Positions 9,249-18,941 of a stretch of 64,000 nt of DNA are shown piece after piece. The DNA is from Harmothoe impar (lineage: Eukaryota; Annelida; Polychaeta; Phyllodocida; Polynoidae): positions 59,627,800 to 59,691,799 of the forward strand of contig OX381714.1 in the NCBI GenBank assembly GCA_947462335.1. Reading direction: 5' to 3'. Made by a program: the position numbers and the translations under genes. How positions within the stretch are numbered: position 1 is the first letter of the stretch; each line of letters begins with the position of its first letter. Under the pieces are notes generated by a model. It saw nothing but the letters and a program-made list of their open reading frames with translations, did no database searches and was not told the origin of the DNA.

Positions 9249-11822
9249 ATGTTGGATGAAGCCTCCAGTTGTATAACGCCTGATTATGAGATCTTATGTG
9301 TGGATATAGAAATTGGAAAAATTAAATATAAAATATATGTATGTTACAGGCCACCCAAAAAGGACAAAAATAGCCTACAATCGCTCTATAAGAAACTGAC
9401 TGAATTGAAGTCAACTGTTACAAAGAACCGAAAAATAATATGTTTTGGTGATTTTAATATTGACCTGTTATCCCGCAAAGAGATTGAAGATTCAGAGGTT
9501 TCACAATTTTGTACTGATAATGATATGTGCCAGCTAATTAATGAAATTACCAGACCAGCATCAGGTACCCTTTTGGACCACATATATATTAATGAACGTA
9601 TACATAATGTCTGTGAATTTGGAACTGTTGACTACCATATAGCAGACCACACGCCTGTTTTCATTTTAATTAAATGTGAGCGTACAAAGATAAAGAAAAA
9701 AGTGGTTAAAGCCAGATCCTATAAATACTATGATATGTTAGCTTTTAAAAATATGTTGCTTGATGTTAAATGGGATGACATTGTTATAATTGATAATCCT
9801 GATGCTCTCTGGAGTAAAGTTATTTCTGTGATACGTGCATGCCTTGATACTATATGTCCCATAAGGACCCTTGTACTACCGGTATATACACCAGAATGGT
9901 TAACACCTGTAATTATACGCGAAATGCAGCATAGAGACGCACTATATAGGGATGCGAGGCGTACTAATAGTGTTGACGACCGTCGTATTGCTGATTTCTT
10001 TAGAAATAGAGTAGAAAGCCTTATTTTTTATAGTAGAAAAGAAAAAATAGATAGCCTTTTATTACATAGAAAAAATGACCCAGCGAAATTTTGGGAGGGG
10101 ATAAGAAAATTATTACCGGTAAAAACCAAATCAACCTTTTTGAAGCTGAGAAATAGTTTAACTAACCAAATCATACCCCCCAATGAATGTTGTGATTTTA
10201 TTAATATGTTCTTTGCGGGAGTGGGGCAAAAGCTAGCAGCAGCGCTGCCACCTATTGATCCACACACGCACTATAAGAACCCGGTTAATGTCCCCGAGTA
10301 TTCGACAGATTTACTTTACCCCTTAAGCTATGTGGAGACTATTAAGTTAATTAAGTCTATTAAGAATAATAAACCCTCAAGCATTAAACACATAAAGTCC
10401 TATGTACTAAAGGATGCCTTTTTAAGCATACCAGATGTCATCATGTTGGTGTATAACAAATGTATGAGCGCGTGTCACTTCCCTAAAGACTGGAAAACTG
10501 CAACCGTTGTACCCATCCCTAAGAAAAGCAACTCATTAGATGTTAGTGATTTGAGACCAATTAGTCTCCTCCCCCTCCCTGGTAAACTATATGAAAAAAT
10601 AATATGCTCTAGGTTACAAAAATACATGGGGACGCACGGACTTCTGACTAAATTTCAACATGGATATAGATCTGGTCACTCTACTATTACGGCTATTACA
10701 GCTCACCTTAATAATATAATAGAGAACATAATTAATAACAAATCAACCCTATCTCTTTATCTCGATTATAAAAAAGCTTTTGATACTGTCTCCCACCCTA
10801 TTCTTCTAAAAAAACTTGCAGGTTTTGGTCTTAGCGAAAGGACATGCAGATGGTTTGATAGTTACCTAACTGATAGGTCACAATGTACGGTAGCTAATGA
10901 TTGTATTTCATCCTTTAAACCTGTTTCATATGGCGTTCCACAGGGTTCAGTCTGTGGTCCTATATTGTTCTCTATTTATATTAATTCCTTGCCTGATATT
11001 GATAAATTTGATATAACTCTGTATGCAGACGATGCTGTAATTTCGGTGCATACGCCTGAAAAAATGCAAGTCTGTTTAAAGGCATTAGCCAAGTGGTGTA
11101 AAGAAAACAGCCTTACAGTTAATGAAAAGAAGACCAAATGGATGTATTATAATAATTTTAGAAATCTTAACCCTGTATTAACCCTTAATAATATACCATT
11201 AGAAAAGGTAGAAACCTTCCCTTATTTAGGTGTAACCCTGGATCCGGACCTGAAATTTTTAGTACACCGGAAAAATGTATTGGCTAATAGTCGACATAAG
11301 TTAAGGCAGCTGGGAAAAATAAGGTACCACACAGACACTGATACTGCCTTAACAATTTACACCGCCATGGTCTTACCAACCATGGACTATGCAGATTTTA
11401 TTTGGGATAGGGATAATAAGGGAGAGTCTGAAGAAATACAAGGCCTGCAAAACAAGGGCTTACGCACTGTTTATAATGTCAAATTAGAAAAAAACCCACT
11501 TATGAATACTCATCAGCTGCATATGAAGAGCAAATGTGATTGGCTCATCCAACGGCGAGATAAGCATTTACTGTTTTACGCATACACCCTCGCTCAATGT
11601 GATAAATATGTTGATAAAAGGCCTATTAATACCAGGTTTCATAATGGCAAACGATTAATTGTGTTAAGATCGCTTAAACCGATTGTTATAAGAAGCTGCT
11701 TGTATCGAGCCATTGATAGATGGAACTGCCTTAAACCAATGTATACCATGATAGAGACCCTTTGGCAATTTAAAATAGCCATCAATAAGGATTATCCTAA
11801 CTGTTTCATAAATGCTGCCTAA
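9249..11822 (+). CDS. Truncated endonuclease-reverse transcriptase of LINE 2
   Basis: 857 codons without a stop. The C-terminal half of the EEP endonuclease and a full reverse transcriptase domain are readable. The absence of the endonuclease N-terminus means the product could not nick DNA as encoded, so this copy is presumably immobile unless helped. The first ATG is only the first methionine of the surviving frame, not a natural start. Confidence 0.8.
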   Translation: MLDEASSCITPDYEILCVDIEIGKIKYKIYVCYRPPKKDKNSLQSLYKKLTELKSTVTKNRKIICFGDFNIDLLSRKEIEDSEVSQFCTDNDMCQLINEITRPASGTLLDHIYINERIHNVCEFGTVDYHIADHTPVFILIKCERTKIKKKVVKARSYKYYDMLAFKNMLLDVKWDDIVIIDNPDALWSKVISVIRACLDTICPIRTLVLPVYTPEWLTPVIIREMQHRDALYRDARRTNSVDDRRIADFFRNRVESLIFYSRKEKIDSLLLHRKNDPAKFWEGIRKLLPVKTKSTFLKLRNSLTNQIIPPNECCDFINMFFAGVGQKLAAALPPIDPHTHYKNPVNVPEYSTDLLYPLSYVETIKLIKSIKNNKPSSIKHIKSYVLKDAFLSIPDVIMLVYNKCMSACHFPKDWKTATVVPIPKKSNSLDVSDLRPISLLPLPGKLYEKIICSRLQKYMGTHGLLTKFQHGYRSGHSTITAITAHLNNIIENIINNKSTLSLYLDYKKAFDTVSHPILLKKLAGFGLSERTCRWFDSYLTDRSQCTVANDCISSFKPVSYGVPQGSVCGPILFSIYINSLPDIDKFDITLYADDAVISVHTPEKMQVCLKALAKWCKENSLTVNEKKTKWMYYNNFRNLNPVLTLNNIPLEKVETFPYLGVTLDPDLKFLVHRKNVLANSRHKLRQLGKIRYHTDTDTALTIYTAMVLPTMDYADFIWDRDNKGESEEIQGLQNKGLRTVYNVKLEKNPLMNTHQLHMKSKCDWLIQRRDKHLLFYAYTLAQCDKYVDKRPINTRFHNGKRLIVLRSLKPIVIRSCLYRAIDRWNCLKPMYTMIETLWQFKIAINKDYPNCFINAA

Positions 11823-12000
11823 TCTCATTATATAACATACTGCCAAAACCCATCTCATCTCATCTCATCCTTTGAATGATCACATACTACGGTGTGCCTG
11901 TGAAGTTTTTTTTATAATATAATATACATGTAAAGACAAATGTGAACGCAATAATATTTGGAGTCATAGCATAATATACACAAGACCGCTAAATAAAAAT
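9249..12000 (+). mobile_element. LINE retrotransposon 2 (Jockey superfamily), 5'-truncated
   Basis: An open frame of 857 codons (9249-11822) starts inside the endonuclease. YVCYRPPKK, CFGDFNIDLL, LLDHIYIN and HIADHTPVF are present, but the N-terminal endonuclease motifs (N-R-S, E-T-W) are missing, so the insertion is 5'-truncated. RT motifs are complete: LRPISLLPL, LYLDYKKAFDTVSH, YGVPQGSVCGPILF and YADD (about residues 592-595). The 3' UTR has TCTCATCTCATCTCATCC near 11858 and probably ends near the AAATAAAAATG at about 12000. It is distinct from LINE 1 and LINE 3 by sequence. Confidence 0.82.
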
Positions 12001-12116
12001 GTAATAGTCAGGGGTGCTGGCGGCAGAAGGGCAATGCGCCCGAGCTAGTTTTTGGCCTAAAAAACCAATTAGATCCAATAAATCTACTTCAAAAAAAAAC
12101 TCCTCAGGGTTCCTAC

Positions 12117-13022
12117 ACTGACTACACTGGCACCCTGCACCAGTGTTTACTGTATTGACCTACTACAGGTGGCCAATCAATACTCTAGGTGCGTTCGTGA
12201 ATTGGAAATTGGGAACCAAATGAGTCAAAGAGGTTCCAGGCATTTCGTCTCAAGCTGTCTGATTGGCTACAGTATTAACATCATGAAGGATAAGAACCAT
12301 TCATTTATTGTCAGTGGGAGGTGTTTATAATAAAACGTATGGCTTCCTTGGGGGCCATTTATTTCCCTCTTCCCACCCTACCCTCATACTTTTGAAGTAG
12401 GCCCACTGATCCTATCACCTAACAAGATCCCAAGTAATACTACAGTAATTTGGCCTTTACACAATTGCCCCATCCCCTTAGTGGACAATAGATGCATGGC
12501 ATCTTCCCTGAGCCTAGATAACAATTAGACCATAACCATGCACCCAGTTTGGTTCCGAATTTCTAAACGACGAACGCACCTACTACCTGTAACAGTAGCA
12601 GAGTCAAACAAGTGGCACAGGGGCCCAGTGTGTGTACTTAAGGCCAAGCCGACTCAGCATCTAAACAAGTGGTTATTTAGTACTAGTGGAATCTTGCTTA
12701 CTGAGAATCTGGAAACTGTGAAAAGCCAACTCTATAATGCTACAGGCCTACTTACCTTCACACCTAGATATTTAATGTTTAGCGGCTGTCCCACCAAGTA
12801 TAGCTGTGGTCCATATATAACACGTTAAAGTGTAAGATATAGACACTTCCACATGTAGGTGTACTAGAGTAGTAATGGTGTATACAGTCTGTGACTAGTA
12901 GTGCCCTGGGTCTGCCACTGGTGCCTTCAGGGGTTGTGTTAAAGTGGCATAATCACCGAGCGTGTCCCATTCACCTTTCTAGTACTGTTCTAGTTTACTA
13001 TGTGGTTAAGTGTGAGTGGTGA
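12117..13022. repeat. Left arm segments of a large inverted repeat
   Basis: ACTGGCACCCTGCACCAGT (about 12125) and the block at 12939-13022 (AGTACTGTTCTAGTTTACTA, TGTGGTTAAGTGTGAGTGGT) recur inverted at about 15560-15580 and 15237-15333. The shared blocks are short and interrupted by other insertions. Confidence 0.55.
12186..12582. mobile_element. MITE with TAGGTGCGTTCGT inverted termini
   Basis: The left end TAGGTGCGTTCGTGAATTGG continues to GGGAACC. The right end, read on the other strand, is TAGGTGCGTTCGTCGTTTAG continuing to CGGAACC. The arms are about 32 bp with a few mismatches, and the element is 397 bp. The termini resemble hAT-type ends; I could not confirm an 8-bp target duplication. 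Confidence 0.6.
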
Positions 13023-13316
13023 TACTTCCCCTCTATTGCGCTGAGTACCTGTCCCGTCTCCACCCCGACTGTCACTGGAGAGGTACGGCGAGTTGTGCCT
13101 TTAAAGGTGAGCCTCCCCTATGTAAGGTATATCGGTCATGGCTCCACTCCAGTGCCTTCAGAGATAGGTGGGTAGCCAGTGTTGACAACCACCATGCCAA
13201 CCACAGTGTGTGTATGGGAGGAGAGGAGCGGGAAGGGGGGAGGGGGGAGGTGAATGATCGATAGAGCCTGGGGTCTTATTTACAAAATGTAATGAGTAAC
13301 AATTATAATTTACACT

Positions 13317-13595
13317 AAGGCCACTCAAAAAAATAAAATGGTTTCTCATCACCGCGCGCATCATAGAAATCTGGTTTTGAGGAAAAGTTTTTTTTTTTGT
13401 GTGCTAATTTTAGATGAAAAACTTGCTAAAACTGGTATAAAATTAAAGCATATACTGTCAATAATGCAGCGGAATAGAGATTTTCCACACCTTTAAAGAT
13501 CAATAGATTCTTAACTAAAAGAAAAAAAAGGCTCCCTCGTCATATTTTTCAGACCTTGGTGATGAGAAACCACCTTTTTTTTCTTGAGTGGCCTT
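13317..13595. mobile_element. MITE, GGCCACTC family, copy 1
   Basis: AAGGCCACTC at the left and GAGTGGCCTT at the right. Subterminal GGTTTCTCATCACC is mirrored by TGATGAGAAACC. Related copies lie at 28953-29249, 56967-57311 and 60005-60120, with an internal fragment near 8050-8110 (CTGGTATCAAATTAAAGCA versus CTGGTATAAAATTAAAGCA here). Confidence 0.7.
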
Positions 13596-14379
13596 TAAAT
13601 AAAGAGGATAAATGGAGTGCTCAACTCGCAACATGGTGCTCAATTATTTGGGGGTACACAGGGGTCTCCGCCTCAGGTCAGAAAGTCGCCGAAATTAAGG
13701 ACCCAGGGTCACAAAGTCGTTTTTACTATTGCCAGGTCTTCAGATCGCTTTTGACCAACATTATTCTCCTTTATAAATACGTTTCCCTTGTATTTTACAT
13801 TGTATTTTGAGGATAATTCTGTACATTACCCTTGTGTAGGTAAACTAAGGAAATATCATTATCTAAGGAAATACTAAGAACAAGATGGACTGGGAGTGTC
13901 AATCGATTACCCTTTGATTCAAGTGGTGTCAATTATATTCTGCATACACATGTCTGCTGAAAACTCCCAAGAAACAATTATCCCCACATAGGCTTCAGAG
14001 AATTTTTTTATTGGGAATTACAACATTGATTTTCTAGCTCCTCGAAATGGTGTCCAAACTTCCCTGAGTAACTCGCTAGTTCTAATTTGATTCATTAAGC
14101 CAGCCATTGGTGAGTGTCTCAACCCTGTAAGATTACCATGACGCGTGGATGTAGCCCAGACACGTCTTTGGTAAACAAAATACATCTTTTTCCATCATCA
14201 ATTTCATCATAATCCGGTGTCTCTGGAAGATTTATTTTGACTTAAAGTTCAGTGACCCAGCACTATACACTGAAGTAGAGCAGATAACTAGCTGAGTATC
14301 CACAGGTGTTGCAATATTCATAACCTTGTACCACCAGGACTGAGAACTAGAACGGGTTCTATTGATCCACCATTAGGCA

Positions 14380-14872
14380 TTAGCCCTTTAAGGACGGCAT
14401 GCCCCTCAAAGTTGACATTTGTCAGCACGATGCACCAATGCAGCCCTGGTGAGTAACTCGCCGGTGCTGTATTGGTGCATCATGCTGACCATGTGGGAGT
14501 GTCTCAACCCCATTAGGTCGGCATGATCCTTGAATGCAGCACTTGCGAGTCATTCGCCAGGGCTGCATTCATGCATCTTGACGACCAAGGTAATAATGCA
14601 TTAAAGCTGGGCCGTCAGGGAATAAGTCCAGCATTTTCCATACATAGACTAAAATAACAGTTCCACCAGAGGGCAGCAGTGTTTGGACAGGGGACCGTGA
14701 GCATTGTCCAGCTACAACATATTCACCCTATCTTGTGCCTGTAAGAGCTGAGCTCCCAGCCCTTAAGAGCCCTCTTTTGAATCAAAACAGAACTATATCC
14801 AAAAACGCTTTTGGCCTCACTTCAACCATGACGGTCAAGCATTGAGGCATCATGCCGCCCTTAAAGGGCTAA
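14380..14872. mobile_element. MITE with TTAGCCCTTTAAGG termini and internal hairpins
   Basis: Ends TTAGCCCTTTAAGGACGGCA and, inverted, TTAGCCCTTTAAGGGCGGCA. Inside are two stem-loops built on CATGATGCACCAATGCAG..CTGTATTGGTGCATCATG (about 14427-14490) and a related pair at 14520-14585, with GAGTNACTCGCC in each loop. Related hairpins lie at 29277-29400 and degenerate pieces at 60450 and 61938. Confidence 0.65.
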
Positions 14873-15236
14873 CACCCACACAGACACACACACCTCCTCC
14901 CACCGTCCACACTCTTTGGTTGCTACCAAAACAAGGCCTTCTCCACTCCCTGTCTCTTTGATATTCTTTATCAGAGCCTCCAGTATCCTAACCTGGTCAG
15001 CGCAACAACAGCAGAGTCCAGCCAGAGACTGGTTGTACGTTGTACATGTCCAAACACGTGGGGGATTAGACTACCTTACACTAGTTACATGTAAGTCCTG
15101 GTTTAAAGATCACATGTCGAGTGTAGACCTTCCAGTGCCATACCCAGACCAGGACACTACTCATTGTCTTATACCTGAACATCGGCCTCAAGACTGCAGA
15201 TACACCTGGGATATGAAAGGTAAGTCACCCTAGATT

Positions 15237-15590
15237 AAAGGGGCATTCTCACCATTCACACTTAACCACATAGTAGACTAGAACAGTACTAGAATTTCCA
15301 ATGGGACACGCTTGGTGATTATACCACTTTAAGATTCACAATTCCTGATTCCTAGTTGAGATTCACAATTTGTTATTTCACACTAACTAGTGTTGGCTAG
15401 CCACCACAGAGGCGTCCTGACCTGACCTGTATATAGCAGTACCCTGGCCCCTGTGCTGTTTTGTTTACTGATCTCTGTGTGTCTGGCGGGTTCCTATAGA
15501 GGTCGAGTATTGATTGGGTGCCCACCTGTGGTACCACCTCCACTAGCTGAGTAGTGGTAATACTGGTGCAGGGTGCCAGTGTTGTGGAGG
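15237..15590. repeat. Right arm segments of a large inverted repeat
   Basis: The reverse complement of 15237-15333 matches 12939-13022 over roughly 85 bp, including AATCACCAAGCGTGTCCCAT and ACTATGTGGTTAAGTGTGAA. TACTGGTGCAGGGTGCCAGT at about 15560 matches the left arm at about 12125. It could be the ends of a degenerate DNA transposon of about 3.4 kb or two inverted copies of one repeat. Confidence 0.55.
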
Positions 15591-15699
15591 AATAAACCTT
15601 CATATCAAGTATTAGTCTCCAATTCAGGTCAAAGTTAAATATTGACTTTCTGCCTGCTTGGATCCCCAACTATGGGGTTGTGATAATGTGATATCACTT

Positions 15700-16115
15700 G
15701 TACTAGATATGCTATGTAATCTCTACATAACAGGACAAGTATACGCCGGTTTTGAATTGTAAATTTTATTGTCGAATCTAGAGGAACGCTTAGGCACTCT
15801 AGTCAATAATGTATAGAATAAACCTATATTCAACAGGGTTGTAAGTAATGTACACCGGCGATACTTCAGTCAGACACAACAGACTGATCTTTATTGTATA
15901 GAACTATAGCATACAGGTCTCTAGATATAGTTCCAGCAACTGAAGTATAAACAATCATAGCTCTGAAAGGGCACCATCTCTTTACACGTATCATTGAACA
16001 CTTGAATGTATGACGGGTACTGACCAAAACCTGGGTTGCTAAAGGTCGATCATATGTAAAGATGAAGAAGCAATAAACAATTATTAACTTGAACTTGAAC
16101 TTGACTTGAACTTGT
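15700..16115. repeat. Possible retroelement tail with ACTTGA tandem repeat
   Basis: Ends with AAGCAATAAACAATTATTAA followed by ACTTGAACTTGAACTTGACT, a short tandem-repeat tail of the kind found at the 3' end of LINEs and SINEs. No coding sequence is visible in it. Confidence 0.35.
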
Positions 16116-16905
16116 GCAACACTCTCCCTTTAGGGTCCATGCTCCCAACCTGGAAATATTCTGTATATCTGTATATTGAGGGGGAAGTACACAGAGTTCC
16201 ACGTTAATGCAACCAAGACGGTGGTTAGTCTATGAGCAAAGCCCTGGGCATTCTGGATGAGGCCAAAGACCCAGTGCCGAATGCCCAGAGCCCTGCAAGC
16301 AGAGTAGTTCACTTTTAAGTGATGCTCTGTATCTATATTTCAGGGTATTTAAAAGACAAAAAGACAAATCTATCTATAATTATGTTTAAAAATTGAACTT
16401 TCCGAGGGTCACGTGACCTCCATCTCCCCTAAATAAACAGTTTTCCATCAAGCCGCTCAAAGCTGGCGTGGTGGTCAGCCACTTAATACAGTGAAGGGAT
16501 CTTTTACTGAATATCCCTACAGCTTGGTACAAGGCAACTTATTAATTACCACTGGCTGTATGCAATATAAAAGAGGTGTGAAATTCTTTGTTCTCCATGC
16601 CCGCTGAGGTATGAGCGTATATATAATTAGGTGGTCAGAACGTCACAACCGTAAATTCCCCTGTATAACCATATCTCACCTCTAACCTCCACCTGTATCA
16701 GAAGAGGTCAGGAAATATGCTATTTTAGTACTGTACTTTATTTCATGTGGAGAAACAAGTTCACCATTGTTTTGAATGGGAAGGGCCATTCTCCACACCC
16801 CCTTGGAGAAACTGGATATCATTCTCCACGGATTAATTCTCCATGGTATAGCTGTGAAACCAATCTTTAATTGTCATTTCTGAATGGAGTTAATCAATAT
16901 TCACA

Positions 16906-17031
16906 TGAAACAAATGCAGAGATCCACTCAAATCAGTCTAAGCTCCTGGTTTCTCCACTTGTGGGACCTTATGTGGTACATGTATCACTCGTGGAGAAAC
17001 CTGTCGTTCGGACAGATCATCATGGACCTCT
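16906..17031. repeat. Interspersed repeat with TTTCTCCACTTGTGG stem
   Basis: CTGGTTTCTCCACTTGTGGG at 16946 is mirrored by ACTCGTGGAGAAACC near 16990, and an inverted relative lies at 57779-57890 (AATCAGTCT..TGGTTTCTACACTTGTGG on the minus strand). Probably a MITE fragment upstream of copy B. Confidence 0.45.
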
Positions 17032-17123
17032 GACTTATACTTGCAAAAACCCTTGTGCAACCTCCACCCCCAAACTTGCATTTTCTAGTATGCTAATCCT
17101 TAATTGATATTTATCTTTACAGA

Positions 17124-17190
17124 TGGTAACATGCTACACCAGAAAACAATCCTAGTAATTTGAAAATAGGCAGACAAGGTAAACCTAAAA
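17124..17190 (+). other. Probable 5' UTR exon segment of NWD copy B
   Basis: TTTATCTTTACAG ending at 17123 is a good splice acceptor 67 bp upstream of the ATG, so the coding start may be preceded by a spliced untranslated exon. The upstream exon was not located. Confidence 0.4.
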
Positions 17191-18941
17191 ATGGGTTGTG
17201 GAAATTCTCACTCACTCGAGACAGAGCCTCTTATCGACAACCGACCGACCAACAAACCTTCACCAGCGCCCATAAATGAAATAGCAGAACCTGAGTCTGA
17301 TGATGAAGTGGAAGAGTCAGAGCCTCAGTCTGAAAATGATGAAGTAGAGCCTGAATCTGACAATGAGTCGGCAAAACCTGAGTCTGATGATGACTCAGCA
17401 AAACCTGACAAGGAACCATCAAAAGTGGAAGCTGAAGATGATGATTATGACCCTGCAGCATGGCCTGAAGATGTACAGCAAGTTGAGGTCAGTATATTTC
17501 CCAGTTTAAGTGCTTATTTGGCTAAGGATCCCAGAATTTAATCCAATTCTTATGAAGCAACCAATGTTTAAAACAGGATACAGTGATGATTGTTACACAA
17601 ATAACTTGTTTCCACTTTGCAATTGAAGGGAACTGATACTTTTAATCATGACGTTTTTAGATATTGCCTTATGTATGTATGGCAATATTGTCATACATTA
17701 TATATGATATGCCTTTGTTGTATATATATATATGCTCAGGCTGATTATCCATGGCAATTGCCCTCTGCCTTGTGACCAGCCCCTGTGCTGAGTTTTGCAT
17801 GCATTAACACCTAACATATAATTAGCTGTGTCAAAATATGTTGTAAGATTGTTAAAGGCACCAAAAATTGCCACATATCACAGTAGATGTTAATAGAGAT
17901 TTCTACCTTACAGCCAGTAGTAAAGCAGGAGGCTAAGAAACCTGTGGTGGTCCCCAAACCGTATGTGACAGGAAGTGCTGCAGAGACGGCCGCCTCCAGG
18001 GGGCGTACTGACGTGCAGTACCCCCTGGTGGTCAACATTGTCAGGATATTCACCAGCTCCACTTTCACAGGTAAGCATTTTTACTATTCATTTAAGATCT
18101 ATCAACATATCCTATAGTTAGCTTCAAGAGGCTCTATACCATAAGGAAAATAGCATCAAAAATAGAATAAGTCGTGTTAATATTGACACCAATATTAGTT
18201 AAATATGTTTAACTGGAGTTAGTTATAATCTGTAAATTAGATTCCTGTCTCAGATAGTCCCTCCATAAGGCAGGTGAATAATACTGTCATCAGTCATGGT
18301 TTTACACATTACTAAACACATCATTTTCAGACACCAAGGTGGAGAGGAACTCGCTGATGGAGAGAGTTTACCCCAAACTGAAGGAGTTCTGTCAGGAACG
18401 TGGTTATGAGTGGCAGGTGGTGGACATGAGGTGGGGCGTCCGGGACGAGGCTACAGACGATCACATGACCTCTGAACTGTGCATGCGGGAAATAGAAGAG
18501 TGTCAGCGTCTCTCTACAGGACCAAACTTCATAGTAAGCCTTAGTTATGATCACTAAACCAAATGCCAAGAGTCAAAATAATTGTTTAAAGAAAGATACA
18601 AAACCGTTGGTCAATATTATGTTATATGGACCAAACTTTAGGATAATAAGACACATATATGTACTTGAACTACATGCCTTATAGTAATTGTACTGATTTT
18701 ATCTGATTTATTTCAGACATTTCTTGGTCAAAAGTATGGATATCGCCCTTTTCCACCAAAAATCGATGCCATTGAGTTTGAGGCAATGCTCAATGCGACT
18801 GAGGATGAGGCTGATAGGACGTTGTTGTCTGATTGGCTTGTGAAGGATGATAATGCATCACCGCCATATTACCTGCTTCAACCAATCAGAGAGAAGCTCC
18901 CAGACTACATCAACGATGCAGAGCCTGACAAAAAGAAAGAG
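17191..18941 (+). CDS. Copy B exons 1-4: MGCGNS anchor, acidic linker, NWD N-terminal domain
   Basis: Exon 1 (99 codons) encodes MGCGNSHSLETEPLIDN, then acidic repeats such as ESDDEVEE and ESAKPESDDDSAKP. Gly2, Ser6 and Cys3 fit N-myristoylation plus palmitoylation, which would place the protein on membranes (inference). Exon 2 gives VVVPKPYVTGSAAETAAS and IVRIFTSSTFT. Exon 3 gives ERNSLMERVYPKLKEFCQER, VVDMRWGVRDEATDDHMTSE and CQRLSTGPNFI. Exon 4 gives TFLGQKYGYRPFPPKIDAIE and ends DAEPDKKKE. These are hallmark blocks of the NWD1/NWD2 N-terminal domain. Confidence 0.88.

Larger units (their letters stand above)
7941..17190. other. Intergenic region between the two divergent NWD genes
   Basis: No host exon was recognised in these 9.2 kb. 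It holds a shared upstream region for two divergent genes, MITEs (8677-8970, 12186-12582, 13317-13595, 14380-14872), a 5'-truncated LINE (about 9249-12000), a partial inverted repeat with arms near 12.1-13.0 kb and 15.2-15.6 kb, and short palindromes. Immediately upstream sequences of the two start codons show no obvious similarity, so the duplicated block seems to begin near the coding start. A CAATTCCGGAATTG palindrome cluster sits at about 8149-8206. Confidence 0.7.

Noticed and set aside
12538..12828. A 96-codon plus-strand frame
   Set aside because: It begins inside the terminal repeat of the MITE at 12186-12582 and has no recognisable motif or splice context.
14916..15233. A 105-codon plus-strand frame
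   Set aside because: It lies in repeat-derived intergenic DNA, with no motif and no conservation visible within the window.
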